Assembly: GCA_030429625.1 (NCBI GenBank)
Contig: JAUIFA010000002.1
Span: 124,001-188,000, forward strand
Source of the DNA: Alphaproteobacteria bacterium
GTDB taxonomy: Bacteria; Pseudomonadota; Alphaproteobacteria; Rickettsiales; UBA8987
Length of the DNA stretch: 64,000 nt
Reading direction: 5' to 3'
Shown: piece by piece, positions 27,565 through 34,904 of the stretch
How the letters are laid out: every line of letters begins with the position of its first letter
How positions within the stretch are numbered: the first letter of the stretch is position 1
The notes under the pieces: model-generated
Database searches by the model: none
What the model was told of the DNA's origin: nothing
Seen by the model: the letters and a program-made list of their open reading frames with translations, nothing else
Program-made: the position numbers and the translations under genes

Positions 27565-27861
27565 CTAATTGCAATATTCTTTGTATAACAACTGCATAAC
27601 ATCTTTAGCTAGCGGGTGAGTTAGGCGATATATGATCTTCACCCCGTCGCGTTCGGACGTCAGTATCCCGTCCTTTTTCATTTTTATAAGATGCTGCGAA
27701 AGGGCGGATTGTGACAGCGGCAACGCATCTTCAATTTCGCCAACCGAAAGTCGCCCCTGCGCCAATAGACAAAGGATCATTAATCTGTTAGGATTAGCCA
27801 GACTACGTAAGAACTTCGCCGCGCCGTCCGCATTATTTTTTATGTCGTCTTTTATTCTCAT
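27565..27861 (-). CDS. ArsR-family repressor, persulfide-sensor (BigR/SqrR) type
   Basis: 98 residues from ATG 27861. The winged helix domain is complete: FLRSLANPNRLMILCLLAQGRLSVGEIEDALPLSQSALSQHLIKMKKDGILTSERDGVKIIYRL. Two Cys lie where the BigR/SqrR group has its redox pair: one in LMILCLL on helix 2 and one near the C-terminus (LLYKEYCN). That group senses persulfide or sulfane sulfur by forming a Cys-Cys tetrasulfide. The adjacent rhodanese gene supports this. The CMD-family gene is divergent, with a strong promoter and inverted repeat between them. Confidence 0.85.
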   Translation of the reverse strand: MRIKDDIKNNADGAAKFLRSLANPNRLMILCLLAQGRLSVGEIEDALPLSQSALSQHLIKMKKDGILTSERDGVKIIYRLTHPLAKDVMQLLYKEYCN

Positions 27862-27862
27862 G

Positions 27863-27891
27863 TTGACAATTATATAAGATAATTCTAATAT
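27863..27891 (+). promoter_or_regulatory. Strong promoter with inverted-repeat operator
   Basis: TTGACA (27863-27868) and TAATAT (27886-27891) are 17 bases apart and face the gene at 27925. Between them lies a perfect inverted repeat AATTAT-N5-ATAATT (27868-27884). An operator in the spacer is the usual arrangement for ArsR-type repression; the divergent arsR-like gene starts at 27861, so one site could control both directions. Confidence 0.7.
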
Positions 27892-27924
27892 AAGCAAGTA
27901 CTAATATTAACGAGTGAGGAAAAA

Positions 27925-28269
27925 ATGACAAAAGACTATAAAGAATTAACCGCTTCCATTTCCGGTAATATCGGCGAATTGCGCAAATCCATTCCCGACG
28001 TGATGAAGGGCTTTTCGGCCATGGCTGGTGCTGCAACGGCAGACGGTGCGTTGGACAAAAAGACTAAAGAATTTATCGCTATGGGCATTGGTGTGGCCGC
28101 ACGGTGTGATGGGTGTATTGGTTTCCACTCCCAAGCGTTGGCCAAACTGGGCGCTACGGACGAAGAATTCAACGAAGTGTTGGCCATGGCTATTTACATG
28201 GGCGGCGGCCCGTCTTTGATGTATGCGGCCGATGCGCTGGACGCTTTTAAACAGGCCAAAGAAAAATAG
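27925..28269 (+). CDS. Carboxymuconolactone decarboxylase family (AhpD-like) protein
   Basis: 114 residues. The CMD core contains the redox motif CDGC in GIGVAARCDGCIGFHSQALAKLGATDEEFNEVLAMAIYMGGGPSLMYAADALDAF, which matches AhpD-like proteins with a CxxC pair and nearby His. Such proteins act as peroxidase or thiol partners. Controlled by the promoter/operator shared with the ArsR-type gene, it probably belongs to a reactive-sulfur or peroxide response together with the rhodanese. Confidence 0.88.
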   Translation: MTKDYKELTASISGNIGELRKSIPDVMKGFSAMAGAATADGALDKKTKEFIAMGIGVAARCDGCIGFHSQALAKLGATDEEFNEVLAMAIYMGGGPSLMYAADALDAFKQAKEK

Positions 28270-28284
28270 CATTTTTCAAAGATA

Positions 28285-28316
28285 TTAATGGTTTCTTAAG
28301 AACTTCTCCCTATAAT
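28285..28316 (+). promoter_or_regulatory. CtrA-type box and consensus -10
   Basis: TTAATGGTTTCTTAA (28285-28299) fits TTAA-N7-TTAA. A perfect TATAAT lies at 28311-28316, 26 bases from the first TTAA, the same geometry as at 8578 and 55954. No TTGACA-like -35 is present, as expected for an activator-dependent promoter. Confidence 0.65.
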
Positions 28317-28341
28317 GCCACCATTATTATGGAGAGACTTT

Positions 28342-29817
28342 ATGCTGCGTGCAACAGAACGCCAAGAATATGAGCATACAAAACTGCTAGAATATATTGA
28401 AGCGTTTGTCAAAGAAATCCCCAAGCTTGATGGTTTAAAGGATGTACAACATTCTTTAAATATTCTCAAATCACATCGTGACCGTATAAAAGATAGGCGT
28501 TACGATGAGGGTATAAAGCAAGTTGAAAATATAAGAGAGAAACCTAATTATGGATTCTTCAACGATATATTAGAAGACAGAACTCTTGCGTCTGTAGCTA
28601 AAAAGGCACTTGCCATTGTTGAGGTGGCAGAAAAATTATGGTGGCAATCCCGCCGTGTGTTGTCAGAAGACATGGTACAGCTCACCTATAAAAGATTTGG
28701 AATAGACGGCAGTTTAAATTTTCTAACAGGCAACAATGAAAATAGAGGGTTGCTTTTTCAGAATATTGATGGTGCTCCACATCGCCCTTCTGGAGAAGAA
28801 ATGCTAGCGGTTCGGGCTGTCTATTTTGATGGTATTGACCAAAACGGGTTCAAAAAAACTTTCCGACCACAGACAGAATTAATCAAGCAGATATCGGGTC
28901 ATGATGCTGCATTCTACCATTATGACAGTAAACCTGCGGAACTTGGGGATGCGTTTGCTGCAGTATTGAGAAAACGTTCAGGGGTACATGATGCGCATAG
29001 GAGAGCCGCTCAAGAAATTATAGACGCTAGAACGGAATCTGTTGCCATGCTTAACTTGGACTGGCTGTCTGTGCGCTATAGTAATGGTGTTATGTTTGGG
29101 TTGGGCGTGGATAATGCCATCGAGGAAATACTGCGTGACCCACAAGGCAGCCATCGTTTAAGTGATGCTGCGATAAAAGATGTGTTTAGCCAACAAAGGG
29201 TATTCTCAATTGGCATGCAACCAGTATGGGGTACAAGTAAATACAGTGAATCATTTACTCAATCTCCTGATTTAAGCATTGTTGCGGCGGATGATATGCT
29301 CTTTCCGACTTCAATATATTTCCGTGGCATTGTACGCGATATGATGGCCAATCCTGCTGGTCCAGCGGTTAGGGCGTTGTCTGATGGTGGTAATAAGGTT
29401 TCGTTGGTTGTTGCTCCTGGTCTTGTGTACAATCATATTGATGGGCCTAATGGGAAGAAACTCCCCAATTTTGGCAAACATAGCTCTTTACATTATATGG
29501 CTTCACTCGGTTTGTGTGATGGCATTGAAGCATCATGCCTAGAAATGCGGAAGATGGGGGAGGTAGTGCGTGAATATTTAGAGAATGGAGTGACTAAAGA
29601 GACAAGTCTATCTGCAATGTTCCACGATCATGGTGTGGGTGTTGAGATTTTAGACAAATCTGACTACAGGGGCCGTTTTGGTGATCAGGAGAAGGAAGGC
29701 CTCGATCTTGGTATCATAAAATCCTATGCAACAGCTCTTGCCGAAGAACAACGCTACATGCAAAAACCCCACATCCTGCTTAATGGCAACGGGGCGGAAC
29801 GTAGCATGTCTCGGTAG
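28342..29817 (+). CDS. Large uncharacterised protein under a CtrA-type promoter
   Basis: 491 residues from ATG 28342, preceded by GGAGA; the in-frame ATG at 28315 overlaps the -10 element and cannot be in the transcript. I recognise no family. The N-terminal 150 residues are helical and charged (EYEHTKLLEYIEAFVKEIPKLDGLKDVQHSLNILKSHRDRIKDRR); the remainder looks mixed alpha/beta, with conserved-looking pieces such as MLAVRAVYFDGIDQNGF and FPTSIYFRGIVRDMM. No signal peptide or membrane helix is seen. It could be a cytosolic or secreted protein, even a T4SS substrate, but nothing in the sequence proves that. Its 3' end overlaps the next, opposite gene by 38 bases. Confidence 0.7.
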   Translation: MLRATERQEYEHTKLLEYIEAFVKEIPKLDGLKDVQHSLNILKSHRDRIKDRRYDEGIKQVENIREKPNYGFFNDILEDRTLASVAKKALAIVEVAEKLWWQSRRVLSEDMVQLTYKRFGIDGSLNFLTGNNENRGLLFQNIDGAPHRPSGEEMLAVRAVYFDGIDQNGFKKTFRPQTELIKQISGHDAAFYHYDSKPAELGDAFAAVLRKRSGVHDAHRRAAQEIIDARTESVAMLNLDWLSVRYSNGVMFGLGVDNAIEEILRDPQGSHRLSDAAIKDVFSQQRVFSIGMQPVWGTSKYSESFTQSPDLSIVAADDMLFPTSIYFRGIVRDMMANPAGPAVRALSDGGNKVSLVVAPGLVYNHIDGPNGKKLPNFGKHSSLHYMASLGLCDGIEASCLEMRKMGEVVREYLENGVTKETSLSAMFHDHGVGVEILDKSDYRGRFGDQEKEGLDLGIIKSYATALAEEQRYMQKPHILLNGNGAERSMSR

Positions 29818-30574
29818 GGATGAAGGTAAGCGCTCCTTCTACCTTTTGTAATTGATAATGCTTAGAATAATAAGTCCAACCACTTTCCCCTTTTTCTCTA
29901 TGTTTGTAATGGACAATTGCATTATAGACACCTTGGGAATCAGGCTTTAAATTAACAGGGCCGTCTTGAAAATCCAGATAAGCAACAATGCCCTGATAGG
30001 GTTTAAATATATGTACGGTGTTATGGCGTCCTCCTGTGTTTCCACAAAACATCACCCATTCTTCTTTTGGGCTTGTTTCTAACAGACTGATTGCCGGAAT
30101 ATTCTTTGCGCATCCGGGCATATATTGTGATGAGTTGGAATAAATTTCCTGACCTGCCGGGTTGATTACGGACATCTTCCCATAATAAACTATGTCTGCA
30201 GAAGGGTTGTTGGCAGGAATTGTTTCGTATGTATATTCAAAACCCTTATGAAATAAGGAGGTTGCTTGCGGAGCCACGTTCTCTTTAGCAAAAGAAGTCA
30301 TATTCATTATTGTGAATAAAAAAAGTGAAGAGAAATAAAGCACTATAATTGTTTCCAGAAATAGAATAATGCTTCTTATAGACCCTTTATTCGAATGTGA
30401 ATTTTTCCACACTAAATAACCGCCAAAAATTGGGAATAAACAATAGAAAGGCACTAGAGAGATGTTTGGGTATGAAAAATTGATTAGTATGGTACTTAAA
30501 ATGGCACTCCCAATGCCCCACAGAAAAAATACTTTATGCATGTTTTCTTCTCCATGCCATAACTTTAACCACAT
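29780..30574 (-). CDS. Uncharacterised membrane-anchored protein
   Basis: 264 residues. Three hydrophobic segments lie near the N-terminus (VFFLWGIGSAILSTILINF, LVPFYCLFPIFGGYLVW, IILFLETIIVLYFSSLFLFTIM), followed by about 160 residues of probably periplasmic, beta-rich sequence with four Cys. I recognise no family. The ATG at 30574 overlaps the stop of the upstream gene (TAATG), so the pair is coupled; a second ATG at 30541 has its own GGAG site. The region is visibly richer in A/T than its surroundings, which suggests acquisition. Confidence 0.6.
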   Translation of the reverse strand: MWLKLWHGEENMHKVFFLWGIGSAILSTILINFSYPNISLVPFYCLFPIFGGYLVWKNSHSNKGSIRSIILFLETIIVLYFSSLFLFTIMNMTSFAKENVAPQATSLFHKGFEYTYETIPANNPSADIVYYGKMSVINPAGQEIYSNSSQYMPGCAKNIPAISLLETSPKEEWVMFCGNTGGRHNTVHIFKPYQGIVAYLDFQDGPVNLKPDSQGVYNAIVHYKHREKGESGWTYYSKHYQLQKVEGALTFIPTETCYVPPRCH

Positions 30575-31068
30575 TATTTTTCCTTCTCTTGTTTGTTAAT
30601 AAGTTGAAAACTATCTTTGTATGGGAGCATTTCTGCATCATCTTTTTTAACGCAGAATGTTCCTTGTTTTAGTGCATAAAAGAACATTAAATTATTTTTA
30701 AAATGATTTCCAAATGCGGGTAAATTAATTTTATTAACCAATCTATCATTTTTTAGAAAATATAGAGAAAATACTCCGTCATCTAAAAAGTCTTGTTGTT
30801 GTATTCCCATTACTTCAATACCTAATTCTTTTTTGATTAAATCATATGGATTAGAATACGGTCCAAAATAACAAACATGAGTCCAGTCAAAATATGTTAC
30901 TTCCTTTAATTTAAAAGATTGATTTTTATTGCTCATTTTATCTTCTAAATTATAAAAGAATTGCCGATCTTCACCCATCGTTATCCAATCAATATATCCT
31001 TTTGCAGAGAGGTATATACCTGCAAATAAAACGATTACCAGTAATGGTCCTATTGTTGTTTTCTTCAT
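30574..31068 (-). CDS. Uncharacterised single-span protein
   Basis: 164 residues from ATG 31068, preceded by AAGGAAGGAA; a GTG at 31074 is less likely. One N-terminal hydrophobic segment (TTIGPLLVIVLFAGIYLSAKGYI) acts as anchor or signal. The rest is soluble, with the notable motif FDWTHVCYFGPYS near the middle and a second Cys (GTFCVKKDD). I recognise no family. It forms a coupled two-gene unit with the following membrane protein gene, next to tRNA-Tyr. The AT-rich base composition is unlike the neighbouring core genes. Confidence 0.6.
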   Translation of the reverse strand: MKKTTIGPLLVIVLFAGIYLSAKGYIDWITMGEDRQFFYNLEDKMSNKNQSFKLKEVTYFDWTHVCYFGPYSNPYDLIKKELGIEVMGIQQQDFLDDGVFSLYFLKNDRLVNKINLPAFGNHFKNNLMFFYALKQGTFCVKKDDAEMLPYKDSFQLINKQEKEK

Positions 31069-31164
31069 AAACACATTCCTTCCTTATAATTTCCCATTCG
31101 TTTAATTTAACCGCATTGTCATAGGAATAAAGGAAAAGAGCGATTGAGAAAAGAAGGATATTAA

Positions 31165-31325
31165 AGGGAGCTGGATTTCCTTGCGCCTGTGGCGCGGCGG
31201 GGCGTCTCGGCCTGTGGCCTCGGCGTCGAACTCTGTTCGAACCCACATCTTCAATTTTTCCACTTTTAAAGCCGCGCTGTTGCGCCGATGGCTTTAAAAC
31301 TGAAAATGGTGGAGGGAGCTGGATT
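31165..31325. repeat. GC-rich hairpin element bounded by copies of the tRNA-Tyr 3' end
   Basis: The 13-base sequence AGGGAGCTGGATT occurs at 31165-31177 and again inside the tRNA gene at 31313-31325. Between them lies a GC-rich stretch with consecutive short hairpins: GCGCC-TGT-GGCGC, GGCC-TGT-GGCC, TCGAA-N5-TTCGA, and a larger one at 31264-31273 / 31290-31299 (TTTTAAAGCC / GGCTTTAAAA). The last could act as a tRNA transcript terminator on the minus strand. The whole looks like a small insertion that duplicated the tRNA end. Confidence 0.6.
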
Positions 31326-31392
31326 CGAACCAACGTACGCATACGCGGGCAGATTTACAGTCTGCTGCCTTTAACCACTCGGCCATCCCTCC
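31307..31392 (-). tRNA. tRNA-Tyr (GTA)
   Basis: On the minus strand the gene begins GGAGGGATGGCCGAGTGGTT, has a long variable arm as expected for a class II tRNA, the anticodon loop CTGTAAA with anticodon GTA, a T-arm GGTTCGAATCC and acceptor TCCCTCC followed by an encoded ACCA. The 7-base acceptor stem GGAGGGA/TCCCTCC pairs fully. Confidence 0.96.
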
Positions 31393-31427
31393 ACAGAGAT
31401 GTAATATTTAAGGCAAATACGGGGGCT

Positions 31428-31455
31428 AATATACACAGGAAGATCGGCTTGTCAC
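31428..31455 (-). promoter_or_regulatory. Possible tRNA-Tyr promoter
   Basis: On the minus strand GTGACA (31455-31450) and TATATT (31433-31428) are 16 bases apart, followed by a C-rich discriminator. Transcription would begin about 30 bases before the tRNA. It lies just past the cytochrome gene stop at 31462. Confidence 0.4.
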
Positions 31456-31461
31456 CTATTT

Positions 31462-34400
31462 TTATGGCTTTATACTGACTTTTTGCAGTTCAAGAATCTC
31501 TGGTGTTGGTAAATCCGGATAGTGTGCCTGTACCGCATCATTAACCCATTTGGGGAAAATCCTGAATAATAACCGAGCTTCTATAGTGTGGGCTTCTATA
31601 TTCTTAGGCAGGATAAAGATTTCATCACGATGTGACTTGGCGGGAATGCGCGTATCTTTGATCAGCTTTGCGTTACGCCAGAAGGCAACCCCAACCGGCT
31701 TGCCCTCCTTATCGGCAAAGACTTTGTGGAACATGCGCGCGTCTTTGGGCACAACGCCAGTCTCACTAGGCTGCCCGCTTTGATAGAGGATGTTGCCCTG
31801 TGCGTCCTTGGCAATCACGTGCAGCCAGAGCTGGCGGAAATCGGCCACGCCGGTGGGTAGGTGATGCCCCGCACCAATGTTGGTAACCCGCACGGTAAGC
31901 TGATTGCCCTGCATTGGTAAAAGTTCCAATTTGGCAGCAGATTTAAGCAATTGGATGCTCATATTCGCCAGCTTTTTATTGCGTAAACCCACCAGATGGT
32001 GATTCGCACCGGTAAATTGGTGGGTACGGACATTGGCTTTTTTCTTCCCGCCATCGGTAGAGAATCCGGGAATATCTGTGCCGATATTTTCGATGTTTTT
32101 GTGCATATGGCAGTCCAAACAATTCAGTTTTTCTTCTGGTTTTTGCGGGTTGTTATAAGGAGAATCTTCCCATTCTTTATAGGTATTGACAACCACCGCA
32201 CCAGTGCCAGGAGCAAACTCATTATGACAGGTAGAGCAATATCGAGAGCTATTATAAAAATCCTGACTGTATGAGTCAGCATGTTGCTCCGGCTTGGCGT
32301 TGATTTGTTTTTCGCCCAACCAGTGCAGCAGGCCGTTAAGGCTCTCTTCGCCCATATAGGTAGGGCGACCGGCAATATCTAATGTGAAACTAGCATTGCC
32401 GCCAGATGTCGTCGACATGGCGTTTTCTATAGAAGTCATACGATGACACATTAAACAGGTTGTGCCTTCGTCTATGTCGGGGCGTTTTTCTTCCAGTGCG
32501 ATAAACAGGCTGTGCCCGCCTTTTTCAAACATATGGCCATTGTCAGGGGTTTTTCTGCGGCCGGAAAGCATGGCTTGTGGGTTGTGACAGCCCATACACC
32601 ATTTGCGGAACGGTTCGCCCTCCATGCTGGCGGCGATGTCTTCCACCACGTTGTAATACGGGTTGGAATCGGCCATCAGATGGTGGTTGGAGTCGACCCA
32701 TTGATCAAAAATCTCGCTGTGGCACGAGGCGCATTTGGCCGAATTGACCCATTTATGTTCGGGGATTTGTCCCTTATCTTCAGTACGTATCCAGCTTGAG
32801 GTCTGAGGCAAATTCCCACGAGAGGTGATGAATTTTGCCAGATGCTGCATCATTTGTTTGGCTGCTTTATTGGGGGCATCAGGGTTGGTGGAGGTAGGGT
32901 CGTTCTTCTCATCCGCACCCATACCGCCTTGCGTGTCTTTGATTATTCTCACCAGATCACCAGCATTGCCATCCGCAATTAATTTCTTTAAATCAGCGTG
33001 GCCAATGATGTTATTTTCCATCTTATCATGTTGGAAATCTTCAAAGAGGTAACCGGCAGTAAAATTAAATCCGTCCACGTGGCAACTGGCGCAGCTCATC
33101 CAATAATCCCCAGCCATGGGGTGATCGGGAATATCATCACGATTGCCACTGTTGAACAGGCGCATGCCGGCACGCAGCTCAGGAGCGATCGGATCCTGTT
33201 CCACCAGCTTGGCAAAATTGGCGGATGCTAGCTTGACCTTAGCAAAACTACCTTTACCGCGTGAGAGTTTGGCAATGTCCAAGCTCATGGCGTTTTGTAC
33301 AAAAATATCTTCACCATCAATCACCAGCCCACGAGGGTTATCTCCGGGAACATGACGGAAAATCTGCGTGGCCTTTGCGCCTCCTTGATTTTGTTTTTTA
33401 GCGTGGCGGTTGCGTTGATTCTTTGGCACACTACGGCGGGAGAGATCAAACACCATCAAGTCCTCACTCGCAGCCAGCGTCACATAGAGTTTTTTGCCAT
33501 CGGCAGAAAATTCTGCGTCATGTGGGTTGGAAACAATACGAGTTTTGGTACCGTTTTCAAGGATGTTGATTTGTTCAAAAAGCTGTTTGCGCCGTTCGGC
33601 GAATTCATGCTCCTTGCCCTTGGCTAGAGACAATACCGACACCGCCGGGAAGACGGTGGATTGGAACTGAAAGGGGTGGTCAAAATTCCACAGCACATGC
33701 GGAAGCCAAGCCTCTTTTTCGTTAGGGCTGATGGCAATGTCGTCCAACAGGCGCGGCAGACCTTGGGAAACAAATTCGTCCGCATTCTGAGTTACCTCCA
33801 GCGTGATAATTTTTGGTGCGGTGAGGGGAAGTGTGGTGGTATCAAAAATGGAAACTTTGCCGATCATGGAGTGCGTCACAAGCAATCTTCCATCGCTGAG
33901 TAGTGCCAGCCCGCGCGGTGTGTTCTCGGTGGCGATGGAGTGGAGAATCTGCCCACGTTCATTGATGGCTAGCAAGCGATGGTCTTCAAACAAAGTGATC
34001 CAGAAGAGTTGATTCTTTGCATCATAAGCTACGCCAAAAGGGCGCTTACCCACCTCAATAGAAGTAATTTTTTCAAAGTCATTCAAATCAATCAGATGTA
34101 CTTTCCCGTCAGTGTAATCACTTGCCATCAGGCGGTGATGCTCTTCGTCCAAAGCGATACGGCGTATGTCATTCCCAATGTGAAGTTCTTTTTCTAACAC
34201 ACTATTTTCTTTGTTTATTTTCGAAATTGAACCGGCCTCAAAATTTGCGCTGTAGAGGGTTTTTCCATCTTTGGAAAGCACAAAGGATGAACTTTCTTCA
34301 GCGGCAAAAACATGTGCACCGAAAAATACTAATATCACCGCAACGGCAAAACCAATAACCCATTTATTTAGCTTTAGCATGGAATATTTCATGGCGTGGT

Positions 34401-34830
34401 ATAACACTAAAACGGTCAGTGGTATGGCAACAATCAAATGTGTCCAATAGGATATTTGACCAGAGAGATCACCACCACGATTGCCAACAAAGGTGAGGTA
34501 AATACCGCTGACAATCATCAATAAAATGGCATAGTCCAATATTTTTCCTGTGATGCGTAAGGGCTGTTTGCTGCTGTTATTATAGAGGGTTCTGTGAGAC
34601 AGCCAGAAGGGGATAACAAAAATAGAAAACAGAAATAAGGCAGCAATAAAATGGACAAACAGACTGAAGCGAACAAGCGTCCAATCAAGGGTGAAACCAT
34701 TCCATAAGATAAGTCCGCTAAAGGCTAGAAAATACAGGGTAAATTCCGCTGATTTTGAGCGGTATCCCAGCCTTATCCACCAAGGCATTGCGCGCAACAG
34801 TTCTTCGTGCTTTGATAATTTTCTACCCAT
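31462..34830 (-). CDS. Membrane-anchored hexahaem c-type cytochrome with beta-propeller
   Basis: 1122 residues in three parts. Residues about 25-185 form five membrane helices with His in or beside them (LFVHFIAAL, YWTHLIVAI, LYHAMKY), like a b-type haem module. Residues about 190-530 look like a YVTN-type beta-propeller (SKDGKTLYSANFEAGSISKINKE; HNPHDAEFSADGKKLYVTLAASEDL-like blades). The C-terminal part holds six CxxCH haem sites near residues 579, 698, 745, 790, 865 and 904, then a beta-rich end. It probably passes electrons from the quinol pool to periplasmic haems. It is the third gene of an operon with a secreted protein and an outer-membrane barrel, under a Fur-box promoter. I know no named protein of this architecture. 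Confidence 0.85.
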   Translation of the reverse strand: MGRKLSKHEELLRAMPWWIRLGYRSKSAEFTLYFLAFSGLILWNGFTLDWTLVRFSLFVHFIAALFLFSIFVIPFWLSHRTLYNNSSKQPLRITGKILDYAILLMIVSGIYLTFVGNRGGDLSGQISYWTHLIVAIPLTVLVLYHAMKYSMLKLNKWVIGFAVAVILVFFGAHVFAAEESSSFVLSKDGKTLYSANFEAGSISKINKENSVLEKELHIGNDIRRIALDEEHHRLMASDYTDGKVHLIDLNDFEKITSIEVGKRPFGVAYDAKNQLFWITLFEDHRLLAINERGQILHSIATENTPRGLALLSDGRLLVTHSMIGKVSIFDTTTLPLTAPKIITLEVTQNADEFVSQGLPRLLDDIAISPNEKEAWLPHVLWNFDHPFQFQSTVFPAVSVLSLAKGKEHEFAERRKQLFEQINILENGTKTRIVSNPHDAEFSADGKKLYVTLAASEDLMVFDLSRRSVPKNQRNRHAKKQNQGGAKATQIFRHVPGDNPRGLVIDGEDIFVQNAMSLDIAKLSRGKGSFAKVKLASANFAKLVEQDPIAPELRAGMRLFNSGNRDDIPDHPMAGDYWMSCASCHVDGFNFTAGYLFEDFQHDKMENNIIGHADLKKLIADGNAGDLVRIIKDTQGGMGADEKNDPTSTNPDAPNKAAKQMMQHLAKFITSRGNLPQTSSWIRTEDKGQIPEHKWVNSAKCASCHSEIFDQWVDSNHHLMADSNPYYNVVEDIAASMEGEPFRKWCMGCHNPQAMLSGRRKTPDNGHMFEKGGHSLFIALEEKRPDIDEGTTCLMCHRMTSIENAMSTTSGGNASFTLDIAGRPTYMGEESLNGLLHWLGEKQINAKPEQHADSYSQDFYNSSRYCSTCHNEFAPGTGAVVVNTYKEWEDSPYNNPQKPEEKLNCLDCHMHKNIENIGTDIPGFSTDGGKKKANVRTHQFTGANHHLVGLRNKKLANMSIQLLKSAAKLELLPMQGNQLTVRVTNIGAGHHLPTGVADFRQLWLHVIAKDAQGNILYQSGQPSETGVVPKDARMFHKVFADKEGKPVGVAFWRNAKLIKDTRIPAKSHRDEIFILPKNIEAHTIEARLLFRIFPKWVNDAVQAHYPDLPTPEILELQKVSIKP

Positions 34831-34850
34831 TCTTTATCCCAACGCAAAAT

Positions 34851-34873
34851 CCAGAGGAGTATAACTCCTCTGG
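34851..34873 (-). promoter_or_regulatory. Perfect intercistronic hairpin
   Basis: CCAGAGGAGT (34851-34860) and ACTCCTCTGG (34864-34873) form a 10-base-pair stem with a 3-base loop, between the secreted-protein gene and the cytochrome gene. On the minus strand it is followed by ATTTTG, a weak T run. It may be a partial terminator or a processing/stability element that sets cytochrome expression below that of the first two genes. Confidence 0.65.
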
Positions 34874-34904
34874 ATGGAATTGTCTGCAATTTATTGTGAT
34901 AATG

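Noticed and set aside
27886-27909. TAATAT-N12-ATATTA as the ArsR operator
   Set aside because: Less compact than AATTAT-N5-ATAATT in the promoter spacer and overlaps the -10 by necessity; kept only as a secondary possibility.
30989-31342. 117-codon minus-strand frame running out of tRNA-Tyr (RTLVRIQLPPP...)
   Set aside because: This is the well-known spurious reading of a tRNA 3' end plus hairpin element; it lacks an own start signal.
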